Shown: positions 18,749 through 28,966, numbered from the stretch's first letter. The stretch: 64,000 bases of DNA from Deltaproteobacteria bacterium (GCA_026388715.1 JAPLJF010000010.1:186001-250000), one strand, 5' to 3'. Notes: a model not told the origin generated them from the sequence alone. Numbers and translations are program-made.

Positions 18749-19165
18749 ATGTTGAATCTACCTGCGCTTGTTCTTGTTAAAGAGGTCTTGCATACCGCAA
18801 GAACCATTGCCGTAGTTGGTTTTTCGCCCAAAGAGAATCGACCGAGTCATATGGTGGGTTGCTATCTGATGCAAGCTGGATTTCGTGTTATTCCGGTTAA
18901 CCCTGGGCATCGTGAGATCTGCGGGGTTACGTGTTATCCTGATCTTGTCTCGATCCCAGAGCCTGTTGATGTGGTGGATATCTTCAGACGTTCTGAGGAT
19001 GTGCTGCCGGTGGTTGCAGAGGCTATTGCCATTGGGGCAAAAGCGATCTGGATGCAGCAGGGAATTATTAATCAGGAAGCGGCGGTCTTGGCGGAAAAGG
19101 CTGGGCTTGTTGTGATTATGGATCGCTGTATCAAGGTTGATCATATGCAGTTCGGGTCAGTATAA
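18749..19165 (+). CDS. CoA-binding domain protein (YccU-like)
   Basis: A small Rossmann-fold protein of 138 residues. The sequence TIAVVGFSPKENRPSHMVGCYLMQAGFRVIPVNPG is the family nucleotide/CoA-binding motif. It is followed by VDVVDIFRRSEDVLPVVAEAIAIGAKAIWMQQGIIN and the terminal DRCIKVDH with a conserved Cys. This matches succinyl-CoA ligase-type CoA-binding proteins such as YccU, whose physiological role is poorly known. It stands alone, 86 bp upstream of uvrA, and could be cotranscribed with it. Confidence 0.85.
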   Translation: MLNLPALVLVKEVLHTARTIAVVGFSPKENRPSHMVGCYLMQAGFRVIPVNPGHREICGVTCYPDLVSIPEPVDVVDIFRRSEDVLPVVAEAIAIGAKAIWMQQGIINQEAAVLAEKAGLVVIMDRCIKVDHMQFGSV

Positions 19166-19167
19166 AT

Positions 19168-19219
19168 CGTTGATCAAAAACAGCCGTAACTTACTGTAAC
19201 AATAAAGTTGGTTACGGGT
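19168..19219 (+). repeat. Degenerate or minimal palindromic element before uvrA
   Basis: CGTTGATCAAAAA recalls the family's left end. CCGTAAC pairs with GTTACGG across about 20 bases. Homology to the main family is weak. Confidence 0.35.
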
Positions 19220-19251
19220 AATCAGTTTTTTATTTTTATAGTTGATTTTTC

Positions 19252-22107
19252 ATGGAACCACAAACCTTGAGCATCCGCGGGGCGCGGATGCATAATCTGA
19301 AAAATATTGATGTGGATTTGCCGCGCAACAGCTTGGTGGTCTTTACTGGGCTGTCTGGTTCCGGCAAATCAACACTTGCCTTTGACACCTTGTACGCGGA
19401 AGGACAGCGTCGCTATGTGGAATCCCTTTCCACGTATGCACGACAGTTCCTGGGGCAAATGGATAAGCCGGATGTGGATTCCCTGGAGGGGCTTTCGCCA
19501 GCGGTATCGATCGAACAGAAGACCACCAGTAAGAACCCGCGTTCAACAGTTGGCACGGTCACCGAGATTTATGACCATTTGCGGCTGCTGTATGCCCGCT
19601 GTGGCCATCCCTGTTGTCCACAGTGTGGTGAGGAGATTCGCTCACAATCGATCGAGGAGATGGTGCATGGTTTGTTGGCTTTACCGGAAGGAACCAAGGT
19701 GGTTCTGCTGGCGCCGCTTATTATCAACAAAAAGGGACGGCATGAACAGGTCCTGGCCCGGATCAGAAAAGAGGGTTTTGTCCGCATCAGGGTTGATGGC
19801 AATATCCTGCATGCTGATGATGTGGAAGCCCTTGACAAAAACCGTCGTCATTCCATTGAGGTGGTGGTGGACAGGCTAGCGCTTAAATCATCAATCCGCC
19901 GTCGTCTCTCGGACTCGGTCACCACGGCGGTCAGGTTGACGGAGGGCTTTTTATTGGCCCTGTTCCCTGATGAGGGAAGGGAACAACTGTTCAGTGAACT
20001 TGCTGCCTGTCATAGCTGTGGGTTGTCCATGCCGGCTCTTTCCACCCAGCTCTTTTCTTTTAATAATCCGCAGGGTGCCTGTGAGGAGTGCGGCGGCTTA
20101 GGTGTAAAACAATTTTTTGATCCGGGGCTGCTTATTCCAGAACCGGCATTGAGTCTATTGGATGGCGCCATTGTCCCCTGGGGGAGAAGGATGGAGAGCT
20201 CCTATTCTGGTCAGATGCTGGCCGCGCTCGCCAGTCATTATCAGTTTTCCATGGAGACCCCCTTTCAAAAACTACCGGCCAGGATTCAGGAGATTATTCT
20301 GTACGGTTCAGGGCGAGAGGAGATTGCCTTTCATTATCAGAAAGGGAAGCGGGCGATGCGCTCGGAGCAGAGTTTTGAGGGAGTTATCCCCCAGCTCGAT
20401 CGCCGGTATCATGAGACGCAATCAGCTATGGTGCGCGAGGAACTGGCCAGGTACATGAATGAGCAGAGCTGTCCCCGTTGTCATGGTGCCCGGTTAAGGC
20501 CAGAGGCCCTGGCGGTACGGATTGGAAAATGGTCGATTCATGCGTTGACTTGCCTGTCCATTGATACCTTGCTTCGTGAGCTGACCAATCTGCCGTTAAG
20601 CGTTCGTGAGCGGCAGATTGGTCAGCCTATTTTGAAAGAGATTGGTGATCGGCTCTCTTTTTTGGAGGATGTCGGCCTGGGGTATCTTTCGCTGGAGCGG
20701 CGATCCGGGACCTTGTCAGGCGGGGAGGCGCAACGGATCAGGCTGGCCTCCCAGATTGGTTCGCGTCTGGCCGGAGTTCTTTATATCCTTGATGAGCCGA
20801 GTATCGGGCTGCATCAGCGTGATAATCAAAAACTCATCAAGACCCTGGTGGAATTACGTGATCTCGGCAACAGCGTCATTGTCGTTGAACATGATACCGA
20901 TACCATTCTCGCCGCTGATCATGTGCTCGATATGGGGCCTGGTGCTGGAGTGCATGGGGGAGAGGTTGTCTATAATGGCCGGGTTTCCGGGTTATTGGCT
21001 TGTCAGCAGTCTCTTACCGGGGCCTATCTGTCCGGTAGAATGAGGATAGAGTTGCCAGACAAGAGAAGACGGGTTCGCAAGGGGAAGCAGGATATTCTCT
21101 TGCTGCAGAATGGATCGGTGAATAATCTGAAACAGGTTGATGTAGCATTCCCTTTAGGAGTAATGACCTGTGTCACCGGCGTATCTGGTTCAGGCAAGAG
21201 CTCTCTAGTGATGGAGACCCTGTTTCGGATGGCGCAAAAGGGGCTGAAGCAGAGATTGTCCAAGGTGCAGCTTGACGGGGCGGTCTTGTCTGGCCTGGAC
21301 AGTGTTGATAAGATTATCGATATCGATCAGAGCCCCATTGGCCGGACGCCCCGATCCAATCCTGCGACCTATACCGGCGTATTTACCCCCATTCGGGAAC
21401 TTTTTGCCAGGTTACCAGAATCACGGGTCAGGGGGTATAAACTAGGGCAGTTCAGCTTTAACATGAAGGGCGGGCGATGCGAGGCCTGTGAGGGCGAAGG
21501 GGTTAACAAGATTGCTATGCACTTTCTCCCTGATATCTACGTGCTCTGCGAATCCTGTAAAGGAAAGCGGTATAGTCAGGAAACGCTCGATATTCGTTAC
21601 CGTGATAAAAATATTCATGACGTCTTGTCTATGACGGTGGAAGAGGCTTTGGATTTTTTTCAGAATATCCCAGTACTCAAAAATCGACTGCAAACCCTCT
21701 TTGATGTGGGGCTTGCTTATATTACCCTTGGACAGTCCTCAGTGACCCTGTCTGGAGGTGAGGCCCAGAGGGTGAAACTGGCCAGGGAGCTGTCCGGGCG
21801 ACATAGTGGTAGAACCTTGTATATACTGGATGAGCCGACAACGGGTCTGCATCCAGCAGATATCCAGCATTTGCTTACGGTCCTTGGGCGTTTGGTGGAT
21901 CATGGCAATACCGTGGTCGTTATCGAGCACAATCTGGACGTGATAAAAACGGCTGACTGGATTATAGACGTGGGACCAGAGGGTGGCGATAACGGCGGTA
22001 GAATTGTGGCCTGTGGCACTCCTGAGGAGGTGGCGGATGAAAAGAGCTCGTACACCGGAACGTTTTTAGGGGAGGTGCTCAAGGCTGCAAGAAAGAGGGT
22101 GGAATGA
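19252..22107 (+). CDS. uvrA: Excinuclease ABC subunit A
   Basis: This is the damage-recognition ATPase of nucleotide excision repair. The 951-residue protein shows both ABC modules. Module 1 has [28 protein letters not shown] and a zinc-binding Cys cluster near residues 115-130. Module 2 has [15 protein letters not shown] and the second zinc finger [10 protein letters not shown]...CESCKGKRY. Both signatures ([16 protein letters not shown] and [16 protein letters not shown]) and both Walker B strands ([12 protein letters not shown] and [12 protein letters not shown]) are intact. Length is normal. No LexA-type operator was recognised upstream. Confidence 0.98.
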   Translation: MEPQTLSIRGARMHNLKNIDVDLPRNSLVVFTGLSGSGKSTLAFDTLYAEGQRRYVESLSTYARQFLGQMDKPDVDSLEGLSPAVSIEQKTTSKNPRSTVGTVTEIYDHLRLLYARCGHPCCPQCGEEIRSQSIEEMVHGLLALPEGTKVVLLAPLIINKKGRHEQVLARIRKEGFVRIRVDGNILHADDVEALDKNRRHSIEVVVDRLALKSSIRRRLSDSVTTAVRLTEGFLLALFPDEGREQLFSELAACHSCGLSMPALSTQLFSFNNPQGACEECGGLGVKQFFDPGLLIPEPALSLLDGAIVPWGRRMESSYSGQMLAALASHYQFSMETPFQKLPARIQEIILYGSGREEIAFHYQKGKRAMRSEQSFEGVIPQLDRRYHETQSAMVREELARYMNEQSCPRCHGARLRPEALAVRIGKWSIHALTCLSIDTLLRELTNLPLSVRERQIGQPILKEIGDRLSFLEDVGLGYLSLERRSGTLSGGEAQRIRLASQIGSRLAGVLYILDEPSIGLHQRDNQKLIKTLVELRDLGNSVIVVEHDTDTILAADHVLDMGPGAGVHGGEVVYNGRVSGLLACQQSLTGAYLSGRMRIELPDKRRRVRKGKQDILLLQNGSVNNLKQVDVAFPLGVMTCVTGVSGSGKSSLVMETLFRMAQKGLKQRLSKVQLDGAVLSGLDSVDKIIDIDQSPIGRTPRSNPATYTGVFTPIRELFARLPESRVRGYKLGQFSFNMKGGRCEACEGEGVNKIAMHFLPDIYVLCESCKGKRYSQETLDIRYRDKNIHDVLSMTVEEALDFFQNIPVLKNRLQTLFDVGLAYITLGQSSVTLSGGEAQRVKLARELSGRHSGRTLYILDEPTTGLHPADIQHLLTVLGRLVDHGNTVVVIEHNLDVIKTADWIIDVGPEGGDNGGRIVACGTPEEVADEKSSYTGTFLGEVLKAARKRVE

Positions 22108-22257
22108 CGCCGAATTGATGTTGAAATGATGCGAGGAATCAGGTTTTTCTTTGCGTCCATTCTTTATTTGCTTTAAGGTAGTCCGTTGTGATTGGCGTTT
22201 AAGTATGCATCAGATGATGCGAAAAGAAATTTTGTTCAATAAAAGAGGGTTGTAACA

Positions 22258-22737
22258 ATGACTGAAGAACATGGGAATAATGGTGCCGGCGAGGGTCCGG
22301 TTTTTCGGATGCAGAAGATGTATATCAAGGATTTTTCCTTTGAAAATCCAAATGCCCCTGAGGTGTACCGGCTTCAGAATTCAGAGCCCAAGGTTGATGT
22401 GAATCTGAAATTGAATCACAAAAATCTTGGTGATGATCATTTTGAGGTGAGTTTGCAGATCACGGCCAAGATTGTTGATAAAGGGAACAATGACAAGACC
22501 ATGTTTATCATGGAGATTGAACATGCGGCCGCTTACCTGCTCAAGAATATTCCGGAGGAGCACCTGGAGATGGTACTCAGTGTTGATTGTCCAACCTTGC
22601 TCTTTCCCTTTACCCGGCAGATTGTGAGCCAGATGTCAATTGATGGCGGGTTTGTTCCCTTTTTGATGGAACCGATCAATTTTATGGGTCTGTATCAGAA
22701 CTCCAAAAACCAGAAGGATGCTCAGCAGGAGAATTAA
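22258..22737 (+). CDS. secB: Protein-export chaperone SecB
   Basis: SecB holds preproteins unfolded and hands them to SecA. The 159 residues match the family length. They include RMQKMYIKDFSFENPNAPEVYR, then HFEVSLQITAKI, the EHAAAYLLKNIPEEHLEMVLSVDCPTLLFPFTRQIVSQMSIDGGFVPFLMEPINFMGLY core and a polar tail. AGAGGG serves as ribosome site. The gene is monocistronic and ends in a strong bidirectional terminator shared with the convergent pilus operon. Confidence 0.96.
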   Translation: MTEEHGNNGAGEGPVFRMQKMYIKDFSFENPNAPEVYRLQNSEPKVDVNLKLNHKNLGDDHFEVSLQITAKIVDKGNNDKTMFIMEIEHAAAYLLKNIPEEHLEMVLSVDCPTLLFPFTRQIVSQMSIDGGFVPFLMEPINFMGLYQNSKNQKDAQQEN

Positions 22738-22761
22738 TAAACACCAACTCTTTGTTCTTTA

Positions 22762-22811
22762 AAAGACAAAGGCCCTTATCTCCCAAGCGGAAGATAAGGG
22801 CCTTTGTCTTT
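22762..22811. terminator. Bidirectional terminator between secB and the pilus operon
   Basis: AAAGACAAAGGCCCTTATCT pairs perfectly with its complement over 20 bp around a 10-nt loop. T-rich tracts lie on both sides (TTTGTTCTT on the plus strand, TTTAAAGAAC on the minus strand). Confidence 0.92.
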
Positions 22812-22840
22812 GTTCTTCTAAGTATTTTGGCTAAATTTGC

Positions 22841-23866
22841 TTACAGAGCGGTGGTGACAAAGTTATCGATGAGGGTGGTGACCCCCTTTTCGATGGCCTG
22901 GTTAAAGAGGGCGTCGTATTGTTTGTCTGCCAGTACTGATTCCGGAGAAACCTTGACATCGACTCTATTGGTCCAGACCACATTGCCAGTAGCTGCTTCT
23001 TGAACCCAGATGCGCATCTGCACCACGGCCTGATCTACCTGGCCGCTGTTTTTGGCCTCTCTTCCTGCGAGTGCGCCAACGGCTCCCCACAGAATGGTAT
23101 TCGCGTCCCTGCCTCCAGAAACTCCCAGGATTTCAGAGCCGCCATCGGTGGTATCCCACGGGCCACCGACATTGTGTCCGATAATGGCACCCCAGGTGCC
23201 GCCGGCAATCATGTTGTTCCAGGTGTCGTACTGGTCAGTTCTCGCAAAGCCAAAGGATAGCTGGCTGGTGGTGCCGGAGATAAAGGGCAGGATGCCTCTT
23301 TTCCATGGGGCCCAGGTATGTTCCTGCCGGGTCCTGAATTCGAGGATACGACCACGGACGATATAGTCAGCATTGAATTTCCGGCCAATCTTGGCGACTG
23401 TCTGTTCTGTGAGTCCATGAGTGCCGGGGCTGGCGGCGACTTGATTATCTCGTTGGGTTTGTTGTTCGGCTATATAGCCGCGGATCTGATCTTTCATCAC
23501 ATCTGACCATTCTCCGCTCAGTTCATTATTGAGGGAGACCGAGTTTTTTTGTTCATAGGCGACCAGACTGATAATGGACTGATCAACCATGTAGGCAAAG
23601 ACATCTTCTTGGATAGGAAGCTTGAATCCATTAGTAACAAGGTGGTCGGTCAAGGATTCGGTGATAGCCATATCACGGCGATGGGCGGCGGCAAGTGTAT
23701 CCGCATTCGTGTAATCAGCAAAGGGCAGGATGACAATTGTTCTCCCCTTACCAGGGGCATTGGGTCCTGCTGCTTGCGATACTTGGAGGGTTTCAACCAC
23801 AGTTTGTCCGCAACCGGCTAGCAGCAGGAGCATCAGACTGCACAGTGCGTATTTCAACCTCTTCAT
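22841..23866 (-). CDS. Outer-membrane-type lipoprotein at the end of the pilus operon
   Basis: The 341-residue protein has a lipoprotein signal (MKRLKYALCSLMLLLLAGCGQ, lipobox LLAGC). The mature part starts with a beta/alpha domain (GRTIVILPFADYTNADTLAA, then ITESLTDHLVTNGFKLP). This recalls CsgG- or FlgO-like lipoproteins. A glycine-rich segment follows (GGTWGAIIGHNVGGPWDTTDGGSEILGVSGGRD), and then VVQMRIWVQEAATGNVVWTNRVDVK. The exact family is uncertain. It starts 49 bp after the secretin gene on the same strand and may be a secretin-associated or surface-assembly lipoprotein. Confidence 0.6.
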   Translation of the reverse strand: MKRLKYALCSLMLLLLAGCGQTVVETLQVSQAAGPNAPGKGRTIVILPFADYTNADTLAAAHRRDMAITESLTDHLVTNGFKLPIQEDVFAYMVDQSIISLVAYEQKNSVSLNNELSGEWSDVMKDQIRGYIAEQQTQRDNQVAASPGTHGLTEQTVAKIGRKFNADYIVRGRILEFRTRQEHTWAPWKRGILPFISGTTSQLSFGFARTDQYDTWNNMIAGGTWGAIIGHNVGGPWDTTDGGSEILGVSGGRDANTILWGAVGALAGREAKNSGQVDQAVVQMRIWVQEAATGNVVWTNRVDVKVSPESVLADKQYDALFNQAIEKGVTTLIDNFVTTAL

Positions 23867-23915
23867 AATTTTCTCCCTGTAAAAAAAGGTATTGTTCTTT
23901 GTTTTTGTTAAGAGC

Positions 23916-25661
23916 TTAAATAATATGTGGTTTCAATAAAATGATCAGTTCGCGTTTATGCTTTACCTTTTCTTCATGGCCAAACAAATATTTGATCAGT
24001 GGGATATCGCCAATCACGGGAGCAAAGTTTCCATCTGTTGAGCTTATGTCGCTGATAAGACCGCCAATGACCAGCATCTCCCCATCTTTAACCCTGACGG
24101 TAGTGCTCATTTCCCGGATATTGACATTAGGAAGACCCATCGAAATAGCGGTTGCACCCTCACCAGCAACAATTACAGCCTTTTCTGACCCTTCTTCCAG
24201 CTCTGATGTGACTGGCACTAAATCCATGATGATCTCGTTATTATCAAGGATAGTGGCAGTCAGGCCCAGGCCAACGCCAGAAAGAATGGAGCCTGGTTCA
24301 GCGGTAAAATTGACAGTACTGGCGGCTCCCCCTGTCCCCGCTGTGACGGTGGATGTTATTTTCTTAACGTACGTGACATTGCGACCAACAGAAATCATGG
24401 ATGGTTGGCCATTGAGAACGCTGATCTTGGGATTGGAAAGAATTTTAGTATTTCCTTCAGTTTTGAGGGCGTTGAGAAAGACATCGAAGTTGGACGTATT
24501 GATTCTGACGTTGGATACCAAGCGGGTTGGATCATAAACTGAACCATGATTGGTGCCGTTATTCCACTTGCCGTCCGTGTCATTGGAAAAGACATATGGG
24601 AAGACTTGACCAACCTGCGTTACACCACCGCCGAGAGTCTGTGCCCCAAATTGGACAGCTCCATTGATGTCAAAGTTTTTAAGGACATTTGTCCAATTAA
24701 TACCGACAGCAGAGTCATCAGTCAATTGGACTTCAATGATCTTGGCCTCAATAGAGACCTGCTTATAGATCTCCTTTCTGAGGGAAGTGAAATAAGCCTC
24801 AACTTTATCGAGTATGGGACGTGGGGCGGTCACGGTTATCAAGCCGACTGGTTTATCGATTAAGTAGTAGTTCTCAAGTCCACCTGTTACTTCTTTTGTT
24901 ACTTCTTTTGCTACTTCTTTTTTGCCTTCATCTTTGCCATTAGTTGGAGTGCTGGTTGTCGCACCTTCCTGCAATGTAGATATCTTTACAGTACGTTCAA
25001 TTTTAAGGATACTGTCCATGTGTGATTCGATATTTTTCCAAATATCGAATTCGTTTTTTTCGCTTGAGAGTTTGAGCGTTCCTTCTATATTCTTTGCCAC
25101 GTCCTCACCACCACCGCCAAGGACATTGCCCCCGGTACTTGTGCTGAATTGCTGCTTTTTAAAAGGCATTGCAATGTGAAATTGTTTGGTCTCACGGTAT
25201 TTGATGACAAGGGTACTCCCTTGCATTTCATAGAAATAGTCGACTTGGCGGAGAAGATTTTCAATGGCCTTGTAAAAGTCATCATTGGCCTGAATATCCA
25301 CGTCAACCAACGCATCCTGATTGACATCGCTGGCCCAAGAAATATTTAATTTCTTCTGGCTGGCCAAAGGCTTCATGATTTCCCTGAGAGCTACTTTCTT
25401 TGTAGAACTGATCTTGGCGCCAACCTTGAGTACTGCATCGTCCGTTTTATTATCCAATGCGTCCTTGCTGGCTGGATCAACCAGATACGAAGGTTTTTGA
25501 TATTGAACCGGCAGGGATGGCGGTGTCGCGTTTTGAATGGGAGGCTTTGCGGCCTCTGCTGCCGGTTTTTCTGGTTCTGCAGTCAAGGGACTACAGGAGA
25601 GAAGAACAAGGGAAAGAAGGAAGAGGGCGAATGCTTGCGCCACTTGTGATCTGAGTTTCAT
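23916..25661 (-). CDS. Type II/IV secretin lipoprotein (MshL/PilQ C-terminal-like)
   Basis: The 581-residue protein forms the outer-membrane secretin ring for pilus passage. It carries a lipoprotein signal (MKLRSQVAQAFALFLLSLVLLSCSP). An N0/STN-like domain follows (SSTKKVALREIMKPLASQKKLNISWASDVNQDALVDVDIQ). Then comes a secretin_N region (YLIDKPVGLITVTAPRPILDKVEAYF) and the secretin core from VSIEAKIIEVQLTDDSAVGINW to GDIPLIKYLFGHEEKVKHKRELIILLKPHII. The ATG at 25661 is chosen because AGAGG precedes it and the signal begins there. It resembles MshL more than canonical PilQ because AMIN domains are missing; those are in the preceding gene. Confidence 0.88.
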   Translation of the reverse strand: MKLRSQVAQAFALFLLSLVLLSCSPLTAEPEKPAAEAAKPPIQNATPPSLPVQYQKPSYLVDPASKDALDNKTDDAVLKVGAKISSTKKVALREIMKPLASQKKLNISWASDVNQDALVDVDIQANDDFYKAIENLLRQVDYFYEMQGSTLVIKYRETKQFHIAMPFKKQQFSTSTGGNVLGGGGEDVAKNIEGTLKLSSEKNEFDIWKNIESHMDSILKIERTVKISTLQEGATTSTPTNGKDEGKKEVAKEVTKEVTGGLENYYLIDKPVGLITVTAPRPILDKVEAYFTSLRKEIYKQVSIEAKIIEVQLTDDSAVGINWTNVLKNFDINGAVQFGAQTLGGGVTQVGQVFPYVFSNDTDGKWNNGTNHGSVYDPTRLVSNVRINTSNFDVFLNALKTEGNTKILSNPKISVLNGQPSMISVGRNVTYVKKITSTVTAGTGGAASTVNFTAEPGSILSGVGLGLTATILDNNEIIMDLVPVTSELEEGSEKAVIVAGEGATAISMGLPNVNIREMSTTVRVKDGEMLVIGGLISDISSTDGNFAPVIGDIPLIKYLFGHEEKVKHKRELIILLKPHII

Positions 25662-25747
25662 GGAAAACCTCTTGGCCAATAAAGAATAAGCGAAACGTGT
25701 CATGTCTGTGCAAACCTGTGTGGAATGAAAAGAACCTGTTTGTTTTG

Positions 25748-27766
25748 TTATAAGGGCTTAGATGCCTGGGGGGTATTCCCACCGGTAAGCCTACTTTGTA
25801 TATATTCTTTCAAGCCTGGCGCTAATTGATAGCCGGAGGCCAAAAGGGCTCGATATTGCTCATCGGCCTTGTCTTTCTGGCCCATTTTGTCATAGATCCT
25901 GGCCTTGGCAACCATGGTTTCTACAGACTCTCCATAAAGGGTTTTGTATCTGGCAAGAAGCTTCAGCGCGGCGTCCGGCTGCCCATTCTGCTCGCTGAAG
26001 CTGGCGTAGCTGATCAGGGCCTCTTTCATGGGTGTGGGGTCGCTGATACTCTGGGCAAAATAGTCTGTGGCCTCAGCATTCTGGTTCATGTTTGCCAGGC
26101 CAATGGCCGCATAGAGGGCTGCTTGACTATTTTTTGGCTCTATCTTCAGACTTTCTTTGGCAAAATAGACGGCCTTGGCATTTATTCCCAGACTTGCCAG
26201 ATAAAGGCTTGCCAATCGGTTTGCCAGTTTGGCATTCTTCGGATCAAGTTTAAAGGCTTGTTCGTAGAGGGTACTGGCCTTCTCCATGTTATCAGCCTTT
26301 TCCTCAATCCTGGCCTTGCCGATGAGTTCTTTGGACTGTATCACTTCTTCTGACTGGGCGGCAGACTGTTCAATGACCAGGGCATTCTGTTCCTGCTGCA
26401 CAATGTTAAGGTCTGTTTCAACGGCGAGATTGTCTTGGGCACGTACCGGCCAGATAAATTCTTTGTCTGCCGGATAGATAACAATAGTATTAAAGCGCTC
26501 CTCTTTGCGCAGGTTTTTGAGGTTGAGAATGATATCGAGCGCAAAATCCCAAGGGACATCATTGAGTTTCAGGGTGAGAGTTCCTTTCACTGTTTCGTCG
26601 ACGATGATGTTTTGACCGCTGATATCATTGAATAATCGAAAGACATTGTGCAGATCTATCTTGTAAAAATCAACACTGATCCGTTTGGCGTCTTTGTAGC
26701 CCCCAAAGTTAAAAGAGTTTTCTGGAGATCCTACTGATTTGTCAGTACTGCTTTGTGCTTTGGCCTTCCCTTTGTTCATGGCTGTTGTCGATGAATCAAT
26801 GAGATTCTCCAGAGTCGCATTTTTAGGAGCATCCTTTGGCACTTTTGCATCTTTTGCAACTGGGGACTGGAGGGTGCCATCAATCTGATTCTGCGATTTT
26901 GCTGTTGCCTGGGCCTCTTGTTTCGCCTCTTTAATGATTACCAGCAGTCCTTTCGGATCAGTTGTTACCGTATAATCAAAGAGTTTTGGCAGGCCAGAAT
27001 CAAAGAGCAGACGGATTCCTGTTCCCTTGGGCGCAACCCTGATCTTGCTCAGGGCGGTGCCGACTTCCGTCTCTCGTGCCAATTTTGAGCCATCAACTCC
27101 CGTTATATCTATATACATCATGTCGGGCAGGCCCTTTTTGTCGACAACAATATTGTGACGGAAGTCTTTGAGCGGGGCGTCGGCTACAATAAGAACTTCA
27201 GATTGTTCCGCTCCTTTTTTGATGGTCATATCCTGCAAGATGATTGGGGCCGCCTCTTTTGGAGCAGGCGTGGCAGTGGCAACCGTTTCTTTGGGCGTTG
27301 TTGGGGCAGTGGTGGTCTGGGCAGTATCTGTTTTTGGGTGGATCAGGATTAAGAGATTGTTTTTGTCGCGGTCCACTGAGTAGGTATAACCATCGTTGAT
27401 GGTTATTTCAAAACGGGTGATACTGGGATCCTTGTCAGTAAGCGATTTGGTAACAAGCTTCGCGTAGCTGTTGTCAGGGATAATTTTTGCAGGATTGATT
27501 TTTTTGTCAAGGCTGGCATGGGCGATATCCAGAATAAGCCGTTGGGGATTAAAGAGCTCAAACGTATTATAATCGGGCAGAGTATTGCCAATAATCTCGA
27601 TACTCAAGGCATCTCCCTGCAGGTTTGACTTGATATCCTGGATGAGATAGGAATTGTTTGCCGTTTTCGGGGTATTTTCAGCGAGAGCTGATCCCAAGTT
27701 CAACACGAGCAGAAGGCACAGGGTGAAAAAAATGGTCGGTTGCAATATGGAGAGTCTCTGGTGCAT
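25748..27766 (-). CDS. AMIN-STN-TPR periplasmic protein (PilQ N-terminal-like half)
   Basis: The 672-residue exported protein begins with a signal peptide (LSILQPTIFFTLCLLLVLNLGSALAE). Two AMIN-like peptidoglycan-binding domains follow (about 48-130 and 180-285). After a Ser/Ala/Lys-rich linker there is an STN/secretin-N domain near 355-440 (RISVDFYKIDLHNVFRLFNDISGQNIIVDE). TPR repeats occupy roughly 490-640. In canonical PilQ the AMIN and STN parts are fused to the secretin ring; here they are fused to TPRs, and the ring is encoded next door. It starts three bases after pilP and so is translationally close to it. Confidence 0.8.
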   Translation of the reverse strand: MHQRLSILQPTIFFTLCLLLVLNLGSALAENTPKTANNSYLIQDIKSNLQGDALSIEIIGNTLPDYNTFELFNPQRLILDIAHASLDKKINPAKIIPDNSYAKLVTKSLTDKDPSITRFEITINDGYTYSVDRDKNNLLILIHPKTDTAQTTTAPTTPKETVATATPAPKEAAPIILQDMTIKKGAEQSEVLIVADAPLKDFRHNIVVDKKGLPDMMYIDITGVDGSKLARETEVGTALSKIRVAPKGTGIRLLFDSGLPKLFDYTVTTDPKGLLVIIKEAKQEAQATAKSQNQIDGTLQSPVAKDAKVPKDAPKNATLENLIDSSTTAMNKGKAKAQSSTDKSVGSPENSFNFGGYKDAKRISVDFYKIDLHNVFRLFNDISGQNIIVDETVKGTLTLKLNDVPWDFALDIILNLKNLRKEERFNTIVIYPADKEFIWPVRAQDNLAVETDLNIVQQEQNALVIEQSAAQSEEVIQSKELIGKARIEEKADNMEKASTLYEQAFKLDPKNAKLANRLASLYLASLGINAKAVYFAKESLKIEPKNSQAALYAAIGLANMNQNAEATDYFAQSISDPTPMKEALISYASFSEQNGQPDAALKLLARYKTLYGESVETMVAKARIYDKMGQKDKADEQYRALLASGYQLAPGLKEYIQSRLTGGNTPQASKPL

Positions 27767-27769
27767 TGT

Positions 27770-28312
27770 TTACTCTTCTCCCTTTTTCTTTAATAGCATA
27801 ACGATATTGTTGGTTGATTTCTTTCCGGCTCGGGTTACAGATGTCTCCTCAATGTTCACCTGATTGGGGTCAATGGATGTCACTTTTCCTTTTCTCCCAA
27901 TTTTCATACCAGGTCGGATAACATATCCTTGGCCGGAGGCATCTTCGACCATGGCTATTTCCGCATTGTTCTCAAGAACAATGGCTACCAGTTTTAACTG
28001 CCCTGGTTCAAACAACTGCATGCCGGTGAGGGCCTCCTCGCCATCGACAACTTCCTCCATATAATTTGCTGCTTTTTCTGTAATGAAGGGAGAAAAGGGG
28101 TCCGGTCTGCCTTCAAGCTGGTACGAAAAAACAGCCGAAGGATCACCAGTCGTTGCTGGTAATTCCAGAGTTGATTGTTCGCTGACCGGGTTTGTGCCCG
28201 TTGCTCCTCCACCATCGGGTTCGGGTATCGCCTGGATGGACAGGGGCGCTGTTGCAATCAGCAAGAAGCTGAGAGTGAATGGCAGATGCCTGATATTTCG
28301 TTGTGTTTTCAT
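27770..28312 (-). CDS. pilP: Type IV pilus assembly protein PilP
   Basis: PilP links the inner-membrane PilMNO platform to the secretin. The 180 residues have an N-terminal hydrophobic signal (LPFTLSFLLIATAPLSIQA), a low-complexity linker with GRPDPFSPFI (the typical RDPF-type motif) and the C-terminal beta domain LKLVAIVLENNAEIAMVEDASGQGYVIRPGMKIG. No lipobox cysteine is visible, unlike many PilP proteins. Position directly after pilO confirms the assignment. Confidence 0.88.
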   Translation of the reverse strand: MKTQRNIRHLPFTLSFLLIATAPLSIQAIPEPDGGGATGTNPVSEQSTLELPATTGDPSAVFSYQLEGRPDPFSPFITEKAANYMEEVVDGEEALTGMQLFEPGQLKLVAIVLENNAEIAMVEDASGQGYVIRPGMKIGRKGKVTSIDPNQVNIEETSVTRAGKKSTNNIVMLLKKKGEE

Positions 28313-28330
28313 CAGAGAGTATGTCGTGTT

Positions 28331-28957
28331 TTATTTCTTCGTTGCGCCTTGAGGTTGCGCGAGCTGTTTATTGGTGAACTGGTAGGTGATCAGCGTACAA
28401 TCGGAATCCAGAAGCATCTCGCCCTCGTTTTTCTTTGGTGCGCTCATTTTAACATTGGAGACACTGACAATACGGGCAAGTTTGCTTACATGGTCAAGAA
28501 AACTGCCCATGTTGTGATAAGGCCCGCTTACCTTGATACTGATTGGTATCTCTGAATAAAAATCTTTTGGTACCGCGGCAAGAGGTTTGAAGGTAAGAAA
28601 TTCAAGGCCAGCACTCTGTCCTTCCGCTGAAATATCAGTCAAGAGACGGGGAATCTCTTTTTCTTTAGGAAACAAGACGGCAGTCTCATTAAATTTTTCC
28701 TCGACAGTTACCATTTCTGCCTTGTGTTTATTGAGGGTTGCAGCAGTGTCTTTGGCTTTTTGCAGTTCTTGCGTCGCGGTATTTTTTTGTTGGGTCAGTG
28801 TCTCGATTTCTTTGCTTTTGGGGAGATAAAAAACAAAGAAAAAGAGAATGAGTGGTAAAATCAATAGTGCCGCTGCCCCCGCAAACTTGTAATTCCTTTG
28901 CAGCGGGATGTATTTTGTGTCTATAAAGGTCGCAAATGGCTGGTTATTCTTTTTCAT
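28331..28957 (-). CDS. pilO: Type IV pilus assembly protein PilO
   Basis: This 208-residue bitopic inner-membrane protein has one membrane helix (AGAAALLILPLILFFFVFYL, about 26-48). A coiled coil follows (EIETLTQQKNTATQELQKAKDTAATLNKHKAEM), then the periplasmic ferredoxin-like domain (ISIKVSGPYHNMGSFLDHVSKLARIVSVSNVKMS). This is the PilO pattern. It forms the alignment complex with PilN. The gene lies nine bases after pilN. Confidence 0.92.
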   Translation of the reverse strand: MKKNNQPFATFIDTKYIPLQRNYKFAGAAALLILPLILFFFVFYLPKSKEIETLTQQKNTATQELQKAKDTAATLNKHKAEMVTVEEKFNETAVLFPKEKEIPRLLTDISAEGQSAGLEFLTFKPLAAVPKDFYSEIPISIKVSGPYHNMGSFLDHVSKLARIVSVSNVKMSAPKKNEGEMLLDSDCTLITYQFTNKQLAQPQGATKK

Positions 28958-28966
28958 ACAGGTAGG

